From an endosymbiont of Acanthamoeba sp. UWC8 (GTDB lineage Bacteria; Pseudomonadota; Alphaproteobacteria; Rickettsiales; Midichloriaceae): a DNA stretch of 64,000 nucleotides. The notes under the pieces are model-generated. The model ran no database searches. It saw nothing but the letters and a program-made list of their open reading frames with translations, and was not told the DNA's origin. The stretch is from contig NZ_CP004403.1 of NCBI RefSeq assembly GCF_000730245.1, positions 1,116,001-1,180,000 of the forward strand, written 5' to 3'. A program made the position numbers and the translations under genes. Each line of letters opens with the position of its first letter. The stretch's first letter is position 1. Shown piece by piece: positions 46,803 to 56,369 of the stretch.

Positions 46803-47972
46803 TTATTGCTTAGCGAGTAAAGCTTGATAAACTTCCAAGGTCTTATTGCACATAGTCTGTAAAGTAAAATTTTTCTTTACATTATTTAAAGCCTTAGAAG
46901 TTATTTCATTATATTTATCTTGGGATAGCTTTAGAGCAGATAATACTACTTTACTTGCTTCTTTTTCATTATCACTTGGAATATGAAACCCTGTGGATTT
47001 ATCAACAATACTCTCTTCGGTTGCACCGCCTTCTTTGGTTGCAATGATAATTTTACCCATACTTTGAGCTTCAATGATAGTCCTGCCGAATGCTTCAGGT
47101 TTTAAGGAAGCAGATATTACAAAATCCGCTAACATGTATAGAGCAGGCATATCTTTAACTTCACCAGTAATTATAACCTTATCTTTTAAGCCATATTTGC
47201 TAATACATAACCTGACCTCTTTTAAGTATTCCTTATGCCTGCTTTCAGAAGCACCCACCATTAAACATAAGAAGTTTTCTTCCTGAAGTAGCTTAAAAAT
47301 TTTAAGTAAATATAAATGCCCTTTCCAACGAGTAAACCTTGCCGGCATAATAATAATCTTTTTATTTTTAAAAAAATTATTACTAAGTTTTAAGTTTTGT
47401 TTTAAAGAAAATAATCTCTGCTCATTAACAAGAGAAGGAGAAAAATATGCTTGATCTACACCCCTATTTATAATAATCAACTTATCGTTTAAAATATTAT
47501 AAGTTTTAAGTATATGATTATAAATAAATTTAGAAATAGCTATAACTTTATCGCCCTTGAGCATTATTGAGTTATAATATTTTTTAATATAATTGTCAGC
47601 ATTATACGTACCATGGAAAGTGGTGACAAATTTAGCTCCAGTCAACTTACAGGCAAAATAACAGCTCCATGCCGGAGCCCTTGATCTTGCATGCACTATG
47701 TTAATAGCATTTTCCTTAATAACTTTTTTAAGTCTAAAAATATTTAATATTATATTAAGCGGATTTTTACTATGAACAGGTAAAATTATATGCTTAGCTC
47801 CCATGTGCTTTAAGTCATTTATCATCCTTCCTCCACCCCATGAGCAGACAAAAGCTTGGTAATTATTCTTAATTAAGGCACTTGCTATTTCCAAGGTGCC
47901 GCGCTCTACTCCCCCTGAAATAAGATTCGGTAAAACTTGTAGCACCCTGGGAATGTTCTCCATTTGTATCAC
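46803..47972 (-). CDS. Glycosyltransferase, GT4 (GT-B fold)
   Basis: A 389-residue enzyme with GT-B fold: N-terminal RVLQVLPNLISGGVERGTLE, a HARSRAPAWSCYFA loop, and the donor-binding C-terminal half with RFTRWKGHLYLLKIFKLL and PEAFGRTIIEAQSMGKIIIA, the E-x7-E retaining motif. Family members transfer sugars to lipopolysaccharide or capsule. Its start overlaps the htrA stop by four bases, so it may share a transcript with htrA. It is followed by the methyltransferase after ~100 bases. Confidence 0.88.
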   Translation of the reverse strand: MIQMENIPRVLQVLPNLISGGVERGTLEIASALIKNNYQAFVCSWGGGRMINDLKHMGAKHIILPVHSKNPLNIILNIFRLKKVIKENAINIVHARSRAPAWSCYFACKLTGAKFVTTFHGTYNADNYIKKYYNSIMLKGDKVIAISKFIYNHILKTYNILNDKLIIINRGVDQAYFSPSLVNEQRLFSLKQNLKLSNNFFKNKKIIIMPARFTRWKGHLYLLKIFKLLQEENFLCLMVGASESRHKEYLKEVRLCISKYGLKDKVIITGEVKDMPALYMLADFVISASLKPEAFGRTIIEAQSMGKIIIATKEGGATEESIVDKSTGFHIPSDNEKEASKVVLSALKLSQDKYNEITSKALNNVKKNFTLQTMCNKTLEVYQALLAKQ

Positions 47973-49399
47973 TCTAAGTCAATTAAGATAAATCTGGTTC
48001 CATTGCCTTTATTAATTAATATCATTGCTTTTTTGTGGCCTAAAGACTTAATATTATTTATTTCATTTTCAAAATCTTTGATAGTAGTAATCTTCTTATT
48101 ACCAACCTGTTGAATAAGATCTCCAGCACTAATCCCACTTTCGATTGCAGGGGAATTACGATTAATCCCTAAAACTATGATTCCACTCAAAGCAGGCTCG
48201 ATTTTAAACTTGTTCCTCAAAGCGTTGTTTAAGTCGGCAACTCTTATTCCGAGCATAACCTGACCGATTTTCTCCGTATTTCCTTGCTTGGCTTCCGAAT
48301 CTTCAGCTTCCTCACCTAGCGGATCACTTGTAGGCTTTTCAATAATAGTGTTAAGTACTTCATATTTACCGTTTCTAAATACCTGTATACTAACATGCTT
48401 ATTAATAGGAGTCTCTGAAACCATTCTAGGTAATTTATGTATATTCTTCACTTCTTTACCGTCAAATCTGGAAATAATATCTCCGACTCTAACCCCGGCT
48501 TTGTCTGCGGGGCTATCCTTAACAACTTCAGCAACCAATGCTCCTTTAATTTTTTGTAACCCCATTGATTTCGCAACATATTCATCGACTGGTTGGATTA
48601 AAACCCCAAGCCAACCGCGGCTTATTTCACCTTTATTTCTTAATTGATCAATTATCGGCTCAACAATTGCAGAAGGCATAGCAAAGCCAATCCCTATATT
48701 ACCCCCTGTTGTAGAAAGGATAAGAGTATTAACCCCGATTACTTCACCTTTCATATTAAACATAGGCCCACCCGAGTTACCTCGGTTTATTGAGGCGTCG
48801 GTTTGAATAAGATCGTCATATTGTGAACCGTTTAAATATCTTGCTTTAGCTGAAATGATACCTGCTGTAACAGTCCCTCCCAGCCCGAAAGGATTACCGA
48901 TTGCTATAACATAATCCCCGACTTTTGATTCATTCGAATTACCGAATTTTACAAACGGAAGAGGGTCTTTAGTATTAATTTTAAGTAAAGCTAAATCTGT
49001 TTTTGGATCCTTGCCCAAAACCTTAGCTTTATATCTTTCAGGACTTTCATCACCCAGCATCACTTCAATTTCATCAGCATCTGCTATATTATGATAATTG
49101 GTTACAATATAACCTTGCGGATCAATGATAAAACCGGATCCTAAAGACCTTATTTTTCTAGTTTTACGCGAATTAGGATCAGGTTCGAAAAATTCGAATA
49201 AATCCTGCGGATTTTCAGGAAGGTCGTTTAAAGAAAAACTTTTATTTCTCATATCAATTTTTTGGGTTGTGGAGATATTTACAACCGCGGGTATTGCCTT
49301 TTCAACGATATCGGCAAAAGAAGCAGGCGGCTGCGCAGCCGCAGCAATTTCTCCTACACTTAAAACTATTATAAATATAAACGCAATATATCTCATCAT
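47969..49399 (-). CDS. Periplasmic serine protease/chaperone of the HtrA (DegP/DegQ) family
   Basis: A 476-residue protein with signal peptide (YIAFIFIIVLSVGEIAAAAQ), a trypsin-like domain and two PDZ domains (from ~residue 285 and ~385). The catalytic triad is H103 (VTNYHNIAD), D135 (KTDLALLK) and S209 (NRGNSGGPMF). The usual TNHHV around the histidine reads TNYHN, a small departure. It degrades or refolds misfolded envelope proteins. In Rickettsiales HtrA homologues are stress-related and immunogenic. Confidence 0.95.
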   Translation of the reverse strand: MMRYIAFIFIIVLSVGEIAAAAQPPASFADIVEKAIPAVVNISTTQKIDMRNKSFSLNDLPENPQDLFEFFEPDPNSRKTRKIRSLGSGFIIDPQGYIVTNYHNIADADEIEVMLGDESPERYKAKVLGKDPKTDLALLKINTKDPLPFVKFGNSNESKVGDYVIAIGNPFGLGGTVTAGIISAKARYLNGSQYDDLIQTDASINRGNSGGPMFNMKGEVIGVNTLILSTTGGNIGIGFAMPSAIVEPIIDQLRNKGEISRGWLGVLIQPVDEYVAKSMGLQKIKGALVAEVVKDSPADKAGVRVGDIISRFDGKEVKNIHKLPRMVSETPINKHVSIQVFRNGKYEVLNTIIEKPTSDPLGEEAEDSEAKQGNTEKIGQVMLGIRVADLNNALRNKFKIEPALSGIIVLGINRNSPAIESGISAGDLIQQVGNKKITTIKDFENEINNIKSLGHKKAMILINKGNGTRFILIDLE

Positions 49400-49520
49400 A
49401 ATAAAAAATTATCCTTTTGTTTTAAGTTTACCTAAAAATTAATTTATAACAAAATTTTATCTTTTTCAAAAGCGTATTTTAGTTTAATAGGTAAGATATG
49501 CCTTTTATAAATTAAAAAAT

Positions 49521-51311
49521 ATGTCCAAAAAAAATAGTTTAAATTCTGCTTCTCCATTGGAGCCTAAATCAAAAAATATTAAAAGCTTAAAATACTTAAT
49601 TAAATATATTAAGCCTTATAAGTACCAAGTATTTTTAATGATAATAGCCTTAATTCTCACCTCATCATCAGTATTAATTATAGGTAGAAGCTTACAATAT
49701 GTCATTGATTCAGGTTTAAGTCAACACAACCCTGCCATGTTGGATAGAGCCTTGATTTATTTGATTTGTACAATAGTGGTACTTGCATTTTCCACTGCTG
49801 CGAGATACTACCTCATCACCTTAGTCGGGGAAAAAGCGATCGCTGATATCAGGCGCGATATTTACCATCAAATCCTAAGATTATCACCAAGTTTTTATGA
49901 AAGTAATAAGTCAGGAGAAATTCTATCTCGTATGACTACTGATACCACCCTACTTCAAACAGTAATCGGTACCAGTTTATCAATGGCAATGCGTAACTTT
50001 TTGATGCTGATTGGCGGGGTGATATTATTAATTACCACTAGCCCTAAACTTGCCGGAATGATGGGGTTAGTTATTCCGCTAGTTATTTTACCAATAGTAT
50101 TTTTCGGTAAGAAAATGCGCATTTATTCTAAGCTTTCTCAAGATAAAGTTGCAGAAGTCTCAGCTCATACCGAAGAGACGATAAACGGCATAAAAACCAT
50201 CCAGGCTTATACGCATGAAGAGGCTGAAAAAGTAATTTTTAAGAATAAATTAGGTGAAGTTATAGATACCTCCTTAAAACGGATAAAAAGCAGAGCATTC
50301 CTTATTTCAATAGTTATCAGTTTAGTATTCGGTTCAATCGGATTGATTCTATGGGTAGGCGGGCACCAGGTTCTTGATGGGACGCTTACCCCGGGGGAAC
50401 TTTCCTCTTTTATATTTTTAGCTGTAGTTGCAGCTGGTGCATTCGGTGCTTTAGCGGAAACTATGGGAGATTTACAAAAAGCAGCCGGTGCTACCGAACG
50501 CTTAGTAGAATTTTTAGGTATTGCTCCTGAAATAATCAACTCTAAAGATGTAATTCTTTTAAACAACTTTACCGGAGCAATTAAAGTTGAAGACCTTACG
50601 TTTTATTATCCTTCTAAGAAAAGCAAAGCAAGCTTAGAGAATATTTCACTTACAATAGCCCCGAATAAGGTAACTGCAATTGTCGGCGAATCCGGTGCAG
50701 GCAAGTCAACTATATTTCAGTTATTGCTCAGGTTCTATGACACTGAGAGAGATAAAATTCTGCTCGATGGCACTGATATAAAAGATATTCAACTTGAGAA
50801 CCTAAGACTACAGTTCGCTTATGTTTCTCAGGATCCTTTAATTTTTTCTACCTCAGCATATGAAAATATACTTTACGGTAACCCCAAAGCCTCCTATGAA
50901 GAAGTCATAAATGCAAGTAAAGCTGCTGCTGCATTAGAATTTATAGAAAAGCTTCCCAACGGATTTGATACTTATTTAGGCGAGAAAGGCGTGAGGCTTT
51001 CGGGCGGGCAAAAACAACGGATTGCTATAGCCAGAGCTTTCCTTAAAAACCCGAAAGTATTGCTGCTTGATGAAGCAACCTCCTCGCTTGACAGTAAAAA
51101 TGAGAAATTAGTTCAGCAAGCTTTAGAAAATATTATGCAAAACAGGACTACAATTATCATTGCTCATAGACTTTCAACAGTAAGAAATGCAAACACAATA
51201 TATGTACTTAAGGAAGGCAAACTTGTTGAGCATGGAACTCATGATGAGCTCATCAATACTAATGGAGAATATAATAGGTTGGTAAGAATACAACTAACAA
51301 ACACGGAGTAA
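49521..51311 (+). CDS. ABC exporter, MsbA/LmrA-type half-transporter
   Basis: A 596-residue fusion of six membrane helices (residues ~35-320) and a nucleotide-binding domain. The domain shows GESGAGKSTIFQLLLRF (Walker A), a Q-loop YVSQDPLIF, the signature LSGGQKQRIAIARA and VLLLDEATSSLD (Walker B). It works as a homodimer. MsbA-type proteins flip lipids or export drugs; the exact substrate cannot be told. RecG begins one base after the stop, so the two are cotranscribed. Confidence 0.93.
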   Translation: MSKKNSLNSASPLEPKSKNIKSLKYLIKYIKPYKYQVFLMIIALILTSSSVLIIGRSLQYVIDSGLSQHNPAMLDRALIYLICTIVVLAFSTAARYYLITLVGEKAIADIRRDIYHQILRLSPSFYESNKSGEILSRMTTDTTLLQTVIGTSLSMAMRNFLMLIGGVILLITTSPKLAGMMGLVIPLVILPIVFFGKKMRIYSKLSQDKVAEVSAHTEETINGIKTIQAYTHEEAEKVIFKNKLGEVIDTSLKRIKSRAFLISIVISLVFGSIGLILWVGGHQVLDGTLTPGELSSFIFLAVVAAGAFGALAETMGDLQKAAGATERLVEFLGIAPEIINSKDVILLNNFTGAIKVEDLTFYYPSKKSKASLENISLTIAPNKVTAIVGESGAGKSTIFQLLLRFYDTERDKILLDGTDIKDIQLENLRLQFAYVSQDPLIFSTSAYENILYGNPKASYEEVINASKAAAALEFIEKLPNGFDTYLGEKGVRLSGGQKQRIAIARAFLKNPKVLLLDEATSSLDSKNEKLVQQALENIMQNRTTIIIAHRLSTVRNANTIYVLKEGKLVEHGTHDELINTNGEYNRLVRIQLTNTE

Positions 51312-51312
51312 A

Positions 51313-53400
51313 ATGCCTAACCCTTTACTGTTAAACTTGTTTTGGGAAGTAAGGAAACTTAAAAACATTGGTTCTAAGAGAGCTGAGGCTTACCATAGAT
51401 TGGGGCTTCAAAATATTCGTGATTTAATTTTTTATTTTCCTTATCAAATAATTGATAGACGTTATTCTCCTGCCCTATCTGAAGTTTTAAACGGCAGTAT
51501 AATTACAGTAGAAGTCACGGTTGAAGAACATAAATTTAATATTTCACGTAACAAAAGAACTCCTCAGAAAATTATTTGCTCAAATGAGAGCGGCAAGCTT
51601 ACCGTAATTTACTTTAATGCCAACCTGAATCACCTAAAAGAGACCTTTGGGATCGGCAGAACAATTTTGGTTAGCGGCAAAGTCGAGTACAATAATGGAG
51701 AGCTGCAAATGGTTCACCCCGATATAGTAGCTAACCCGACGGAGGTAGATAGGGTAAAAATCTTAGAACCGGTTTATCATTCTACATATGGTCTTAACTC
51801 AAGATTCTTAAATTTAACAATACAAAATACCCTAAAATTTATTCCTACCCTTCCCGAGTGGCTGCCTCAGGGTTTACTTGATAAACACGGATGGATTTCC
51901 TGGCTTAGTTCATTACAACATGCGCATTATCCCGAACATGAAGATGAAGTTACCGGAGATAGTAAATATAAGCAACGTTTAGCTTTTGATGAACTACTTG
52001 CTACTCAGCTTGCATTAAGCCTGGCAAGGAAGCATTACCAAAAGCAAAGTAAGCCGAAATTAAACTTTCATGGAGTACTAACTGATAAGCTTTACAAACA
52101 GCTTCCCTTTGACCTCACGGATGGACAAAAACAAGCGATAAAGGAAATCGAAAGTGACCAAAAATCACCATACCGGATGGCACGTTTAGTTCTAGGTGAT
52201 GTCGGGTGCGGAAAAACCTTAGTCGCACTATGTGCAATGCTTAATTGTGTAGAAGGCGGGAAGCAAGCTGCGCTTATGGCTCCTACCGAAGTTCTGGCCA
52301 AACAGCATTTTGTAAAATTAACTGAGCTTTGTGAGAAGCTCGGATTAAAAGTTGAATTATTAATCAGTAAAATGCCTGCATCCAAACGCAAAGAGGTATT
52401 AGAGAGCATTGCAAGCCACACAGCTCATATTGTTATCGGAACCCATGCATTGTTTCAAGAGAATGTACAATTTGCCGCCCTAGGTCTCTCAGTAATAGAT
52501 GAGCAGCAAAGATTCGGAGTAGAACAAAGAGCTTCCTTAAGTAAAAAAGGTATAGCACCAGATTTTTTAATGATGTCGGCAACTCCTATCCCGCGTACGT
52601 TATGCATGGTTAATTACGGTGATCTCGATCTCTCAATCATTAAAGATAAACCCGCCATGCGGGAACCTATTCAAACTTCGGTAATTTCATCAAATAAAAT
52701 ACCCGAGCTTTTAGAAAGAATAAAAGATGCGGTAGAGAGCGGAGAGAAGATATATTGGATATGTCCGCTTATTGAAGAATCCGAGTCTTTGGACCTTTCT
52801 TATATAGAAGATAGATTTTCTATTTTGGATGAATTATTACCTAAAAAAACAGGAATTATTCACGGTAAGATGCAGGGCATAGAACGTGATAAAACTATGC
52901 TTGAGTTTTTAGAGGGTAAAATTAGCGTACTAGTTGCAACTACCGTGATTGAAGTAGGCGTTGATGTTAGTGATGCAACTATCATGGTGATAGAAAATGC
53001 TGAAAGATTCGGCTTATCACAATTACATCAGTTAAGAGGGAGAATTGGCAGAGGAAATAAGAAATCACATTGTATTTTAGTATACAAATACCCGGCGACC
53101 CAAACCGCCAAACAACGGCTCAATATTATGAAAGAATCTAATGACGGATTCGTAATTGCCGAGGAAGATTTAAAAATCCGAGGCAGCGGTGAAATTTTAG
53201 GTACTAAGCAAAGCGGCTTGCCTTCGTTTAAAACCTGTAATTTAAACTATCACTATAATTTAATTCCTGAAGCTAATGCATTAGCACGAAAAGTAGCTGA
53301 AGATGACCCTGATCTTAAACATCCGGCAAATCAAAAACTTAAACTGCTCCTTAAGCTTTATGAGCAGGACAAAAGCGTTAATTATATTAAGAATAATTAA
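51313..53400 (+). CDS. recG: ATP-dependent DNA helicase RecG
   Basis: RecG reverses stalled replication forks and branch-migrates Holliday junctions. The wedge domain (residues ~60-150, OB fold) is followed by the helicase core: GDVGCGKTLVALCAML (Walker A), VIDEQQRFGVEQR (motif II), MSATPIPRTL (motif III), IEVGVDVSDATIMVIENAERFGL and QLRGRIGRG (motif VI). At 695 residues the length is normal. Motif II is DEQQ where many members have DEQH; this variant also occurs in the family. It ends 13 bases from the convergent dipeptidase gene. Confidence 0.97.
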   Translation: MPNPLLLNLFWEVRKLKNIGSKRAEAYHRLGLQNIRDLIFYFPYQIIDRRYSPALSEVLNGSIITVEVTVEEHKFNISRNKRTPQKIICSNESGKLTVIYFNANLNHLKETFGIGRTILVSGKVEYNNGELQMVHPDIVANPTEVDRVKILEPVYHSTYGLNSRFLNLTIQNTLKFIPTLPEWLPQGLLDKHGWISWLSSLQHAHYPEHEDEVTGDSKYKQRLAFDELLATQLALSLARKHYQKQSKPKLNFHGVLTDKLYKQLPFDLTDGQKQAIKEIESDQKSPYRMARLVLGDVGCGKTLVALCAMLNCVEGGKQAALMAPTEVLAKQHFVKLTELCEKLGLKVELLISKMPASKRKEVLESIASHTAHIVIGTHALFQENVQFAALGLSVIDEQQRFGVEQRASLSKKGIAPDFLMMSATPIPRTLCMVNYGDLDLSIIKDKPAMREPIQTSVISSNKIPELLERIKDAVESGEKIYWICPLIEESESLDLSYIEDRFSILDELLPKKTGIIHGKMQGIERDKTMLEFLEGKISVLVATTVIEVGVDVSDATIMVIENAERFGLSQLHQLRGRIGRGNKKSHCILVYKYPATQTAKQRLNIMKESNDGFVIAEEDLKIRGSGEILGTKQSGLPSFKTCNLNYHYNLIPEANALARKVAEDDPDLKHPANQKLKLLLKLYEQDKSVNYIKNN

Positions 53401-53413
53401 CCTATAAACATTA

Positions 53414-54064
53414 TTACTTTACGGGAAAGTCAAAATGATCTTCGGGCTTTCTTTGAAATGGTTCATTTCTTAAAGAATAATGCCACCATTCTTTAGAGTA
53501 ATTCTCAAAGCCGCACTTTTCCATTATAGAGCATAATAATAAACGATTTTTTTTTGCTTCAAAAGAAATGTCGGGGTTTTGAGTACCAGATAATTTATCG
53601 ATAAAATCCACCCTGGTACCCATATCTAATTCCTCTTTTCCTTCTAAAGTAATGATGGTTAAATCCACCGTACTACCCCTGCTGTGCGCTGAGTATTTGG
53701 CAACATAGCCCAACTCGAAGAAATCTTTTTTATCAACTTGCGGATAAAATTTTTCTTTCATTTTCTGGTCATTCACATCTTGCGACCATTCATAAAAATC
53801 CAAACAAGCTTGCGCCGGGCGATAGATATCATATACTTTAAGCCCAAGACCAAACTTATTTAACTCTTCTTGAACCATTTTTAAAGCAAGCGCTGCTTGG
53901 TATGTACTAATAGCTACTTCTTTTTCATATCCCTTTACTACTCTACCTGTGAAATTATCCTCCTTAGCATACATTATGTATTGCTCAATTGATGGATCTA
54001 TATCATTAAGGTAAACAAAGCCTTTCGGGAGGGAATCATTAGAAAATTGTAGGTTAGAGAGCAT
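53414..54064 (-). CDS. D-Ala-D-Ala dipeptidase, VanX/DdpX type
   Basis: A 216-residue zinc peptidase of family M15. The motif SAHSRGSTVDLTI supplies the first His and Asp ligands, and EWWHYS supplies the catalytic Glu and the last His. It cleaves D-Ala-D-Ala released from cell-wall turnover. No signal peptide is seen, so it is probably cytoplasmic, as in DdpX-like recycling enzymes. No vanH/vanA-type genes accompany it, so antibiotic resistance is unlikely. Confidence 0.88.
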   Translation of the reverse strand: MLSNLQFSNDSLPKGFVYLNDIDPSIEQYIMYAKEDNFTGRVVKGYEKEVAISTYQAALALKMVQEELNKFGLGLKVYDIYRPAQACLDFYEWSQDVNDQKMKEKFYPQVDKKDFFELGYVAKYSAHSRGSTVDLTIITLEGKEELDMGTRVDFIDKLSGTQNPDISFEAKKNRLLLCSIMEKCGFENYSKEWWHYSLRNEPFQRKPEDHFDFPVK

Positions 54065-54078
54065 ACACCCCTTTATTA

Positions 54079-54795
54079 TTACTTATATTCTACAACTATT
54101 ATAAAAATATATAACAAAGCAATAAGAAATATATCTTTCTTACGTTGAGAAATCTCCTTTATAACATTAAGCAGAAATAATACTAACAGATACGCCAATA
54201 AATAAGGTATGTTAAGCCATACTCCTGATAATAAAATAAATCTTAAAGAGTAGTATTCAGCTACTTTTTTCCCATCCAATTTAGAAGTAATAAATGCATA
54301 TATAAAGTATGCAAATAAGAACGAAGTAAGCCAGCCAAATATAGTTGCTTCATTTAACGTGCGGAATATAGAGCCTAAGATACCAACCATAAATAGAGTC
54401 TTATCAGCATCGGTTTTTACTTTATCAATTAAGAAGTATGATAAAATAAGCCCGGCTCCGGAAAATAATAATAAAATATATTTTTCTGAAAAGCCTGAAG
54501 TTAAAAAATATAAAATAAAAGCAAGTATAGATATAGAGACTTCGAGAATAGTATATTCAAAATTTATTTTGACATCACAGTAGTTACATCTGCCGCGTGT
54601 AGAAACCCAACTTAACACAGGAAGATACTCATAAAATTTTAAAGTATGCCCGCAGGTTGAGCAATGCGGTACTTTACCGAGTTTCGGATTATATCCATGT
54701 ATCGGGATTTTCCTCGGAAGCCTAAAAAGCACTGTACTTGCAAAATTACCCAGTAATACGCCGATAATTAATGCAAATATATAATTTAGAATCAT
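54079..54795 (-). CDS. Prepilin-peptidase-like membrane protein
   Basis: A 238-residue protein with the N-terminal domain of PilD-type prepilin peptidases: VLLGNFASTVLFRLPR, then four cysteines C45, C48, C70, C73 in a CxxC...CxxC zinc ribbon. About six membrane helices follow. The two aspartate motifs of the protease site (usually D near an LPD-type turn and G-x-G-D-x-K) are degenerate (IDKVKTDADK; KLDGKKVA), so cleavage activity is uncertain. It overlaps the EamA gene by four bases. It may serve pilin- or pseudopilin-like proteins for the secretin found at 33-35 kb. Confidence 0.75.
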   Translation of the reverse strand: MILNYIFALIIGVLLGNFASTVLFRLPRKIPIHGYNPKLGKVPHCSTCGHTLKFYEYLPVLSWVSTRGRCNYCDVKINFEYTILEVSISILAFILYFLTSGFSEKYILLLFSGAGLILSYFLIDKVKTDADKTLFMVGILGSIFRTLNEATIFGWLTSFLFAYFIYAFITSKLDGKKVAEYYSLRFILLSGVWLNIPYLLAYLLVLFLLNVIKEISQRKKDIFLIALLYIFIIVVEYK

Positions 54796-55703
54796 TTAGC
54801 TTTACGCTTTAGTTTTTGATTAGATAAAATAATAGAAGCTATAATAATTGTTGCCCCGATAATCATATGTGCTTTTAGTTGCTCCCCAAGCACAACTACA
54901 CCTAAGAACATAGCACTTATAGGCACTGCATAAGTTATAAACGATACTCGTGTCGGCGTCCAATTTTTAAGTAAATAATAAAGTAGTACCAGTGAGATGG
55001 TACTTGCCACTATTCCCATCCAAATTATTGCAATGATTGTACTATTTTCCTGAGGAAAATTTATCTCAGTTTGATTTGAGAGTAAAATTATCCAAAATAA
55101 AATTGCAGAAGTTGTACTTGAAATTACTGCCAGGGTGATAAAGTTTTCTTCTTTAAAATAGATTTTTGTATATACACCTTGAGCTGCATAACAAAGTGCC
55201 GCCCCAATTATAGCAATCTCCGGCAATACATTTCCCATATCGCTACCCCCATTAAGCTTATTAGCAAAAATAAGTAAAGCACCCATAAACCCGGTTATTA
55301 CACTTAATATTAACTTTGTATTAAGCTCTTTATCAGGTAAAAATATTACACTAAGTATTACAGTAAATATCGGAGTTAAGGAATTTAAAATCCCAGCTAC
55401 ACTTGAACTAATATAACCTATCGCCCAGGCAGATAGAATAAAGGGTAAAAAATTTCCTATAACCCCGGAAAAAGCAATTTTGGTAAAAAGATTAAAATTT
55501 TTTGGAAGCTTAGCTCTAAATATTGGCATGATGAACCATAAGCAGATAGAAGCTACCGTAACTCTATAAGTAACAAGCTCAAGTACAGTTAGCTCTCTTA
55601 AGGCTACTTTAGTCCAAAAGAAAGAAGTGCCGAATCCTAAGAACGAAATAATAAAAAAGGCTCCCCATTCTTTATAAAAATTACTGATTCGGAAGCCCTT
55701 CAT
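54792..55703 (-). CDS. EamA/DMT-family permease
   Basis: A 303-residue protein with ten membrane helices in two EamA repeats, starting FIISFLGFGTSFFWTKVALR and GVVVLGEQLKAHMIIGATII at the second repeat end. Drug/metabolite transporters export amino acids, SAM or drugs; Rickettsiales members include S-adenosylmethionine importers, but there is no way to assign this one from sequence alone. It overlaps the prepilin-peptidase-like gene and follows ndk by ~25 bases. Confidence 0.88.
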   Translation of the reverse strand: MKGFRISNFYKEWGAFFIISFLGFGTSFFWTKVALRELTVLELVTYRVTVASICLWFIMPIFRAKLPKNFNLFTKIAFSGVIGNFLPFILSAWAIGYISSSVAGILNSLTPIFTVILSVIFLPDKELNTKLILSVITGFMGALLIFANKLNGGSDMGNVLPEIAIIGAALCYAAQGVYTKIYFKEENFITLAVISSTTSAILFWIILLSNQTEINFPQENSTIIAIIWMGIVASTISLVLLYYLLKNWTPTRVSFITYAVPISAMFLGVVVLGEQLKAHMIIGATIIIASIILSNQKLKRKAK

Positions 55704-55729
55704 AAAATATATCCGGTATTAATTATTAA

Positions 55730-56152
55730 TTATCGGCAAATTTCCATTTCGCTGAAAAAGAAACTAATTTCGTTCTTTGCATTTTCTAAAGAATCGGAAC
55801 CGTGCACAGAGTTTGCTTCGATACTTTCGGCGAAATCTTTTCTGATTGTACCGTCTGCGGCATCTTTAGGATTGGTTGCTCCCATTATTTCTCTATTTTT
55901 AGCAACCGCATTTTCCCCTTCCAGTACTTGTGCAACGACCGCTCCTGAAATCATGAAACTTACCAACTCACCGTAAAAAGGCCTATCTTTATGTATAATG
56001 TAAAATTGCTTAGCTTGCTCTTCGGTTAGCTGCAATCTTTTTTGTGCAACAATCTTTAAACCGGCTTTTTCAAAGCGCTCATTAATGGCGCCTGTTAAGT
56101 TTCTTCTAGTAGCATCAGGCTTAATAATTGACAAAGTTCTTTCTAAACCCAT
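55730..56152 (-). CDS. ndk: Nucleoside diphosphate kinase
   Basis: Ndk moves the terminal phosphate of ATP to other nucleoside diphosphates through a phospho-histidine, in NSVHGSDS here. [15 protein letters not shown] at the start and [14 protein letters not shown] in the middle are typical. I chose the ATG at 56152 because a GAGGAAA site lies 7 bases upstream; an ATG four codons earlier lacks one. The ~140-residue length is normal. It lies close behind the tiny lipoprotein gene. Confidence 0.95.
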   Translation of the reverse strand: MGLERTLSIIKPDATRRNLTGAINERFEKAGLKIVAQKRLQLTEEQAKQFYIIHKDRPFYGELVSFMISGAVVAQVLEGENAVAKNREIMGATNPKDAADGTIRKDFAESIEANSVHGSDSLENAKNEISFFFSEMEICR

Positions 56153-56191
56153 AATTTTCCTCAAATTTGAAATAAGGAACGTGATTATATG

Positions 56192-56362
56192 CTATACTAT
56201 AAAGTTTTCAAGAGGTTTTCTCCTGATACACGGGTTTGCCCCTCCGGCCTCATCATTTGCCACACACGGGCTTTTTAAATCATTCCTGGTCGGATCTACC
56301 GCCGCACAAGAAGAAAGCACCATCCCGAGCATCGTTAAAAAAATCATTTGTTTAATTTTCAT
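56192..56362 (-). CDS. Small lipoprotein, 56 aa
   Basis: A 56-codon frame between lysC and ndk. A strong ribosome site (GAGGG, 6-8 bases upstream) precedes the ATG. The product has a lipoprotein signal (MIFLTMLGMVLSSCAAVD, C19) and a short mature part with two further cysteines in SPCVANDEAGGANPCIRRKP. Similar tiny Cys-containing lipoproteins with an S-P-C...P-C pattern occur in Rickettsiales; the function is unknown. Its start is seven bases from the lysC stop, so it is likely cotranscribed with lysC and ndk. Confidence 0.7.
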   Translation of the reverse strand: MKIKQMIFLTMLGMVLSSCAAVDPTRNDLKSPCVANDEAGGANPCIRRKPLENFIV

Positions 56363-56369
56363 TTTTCCC

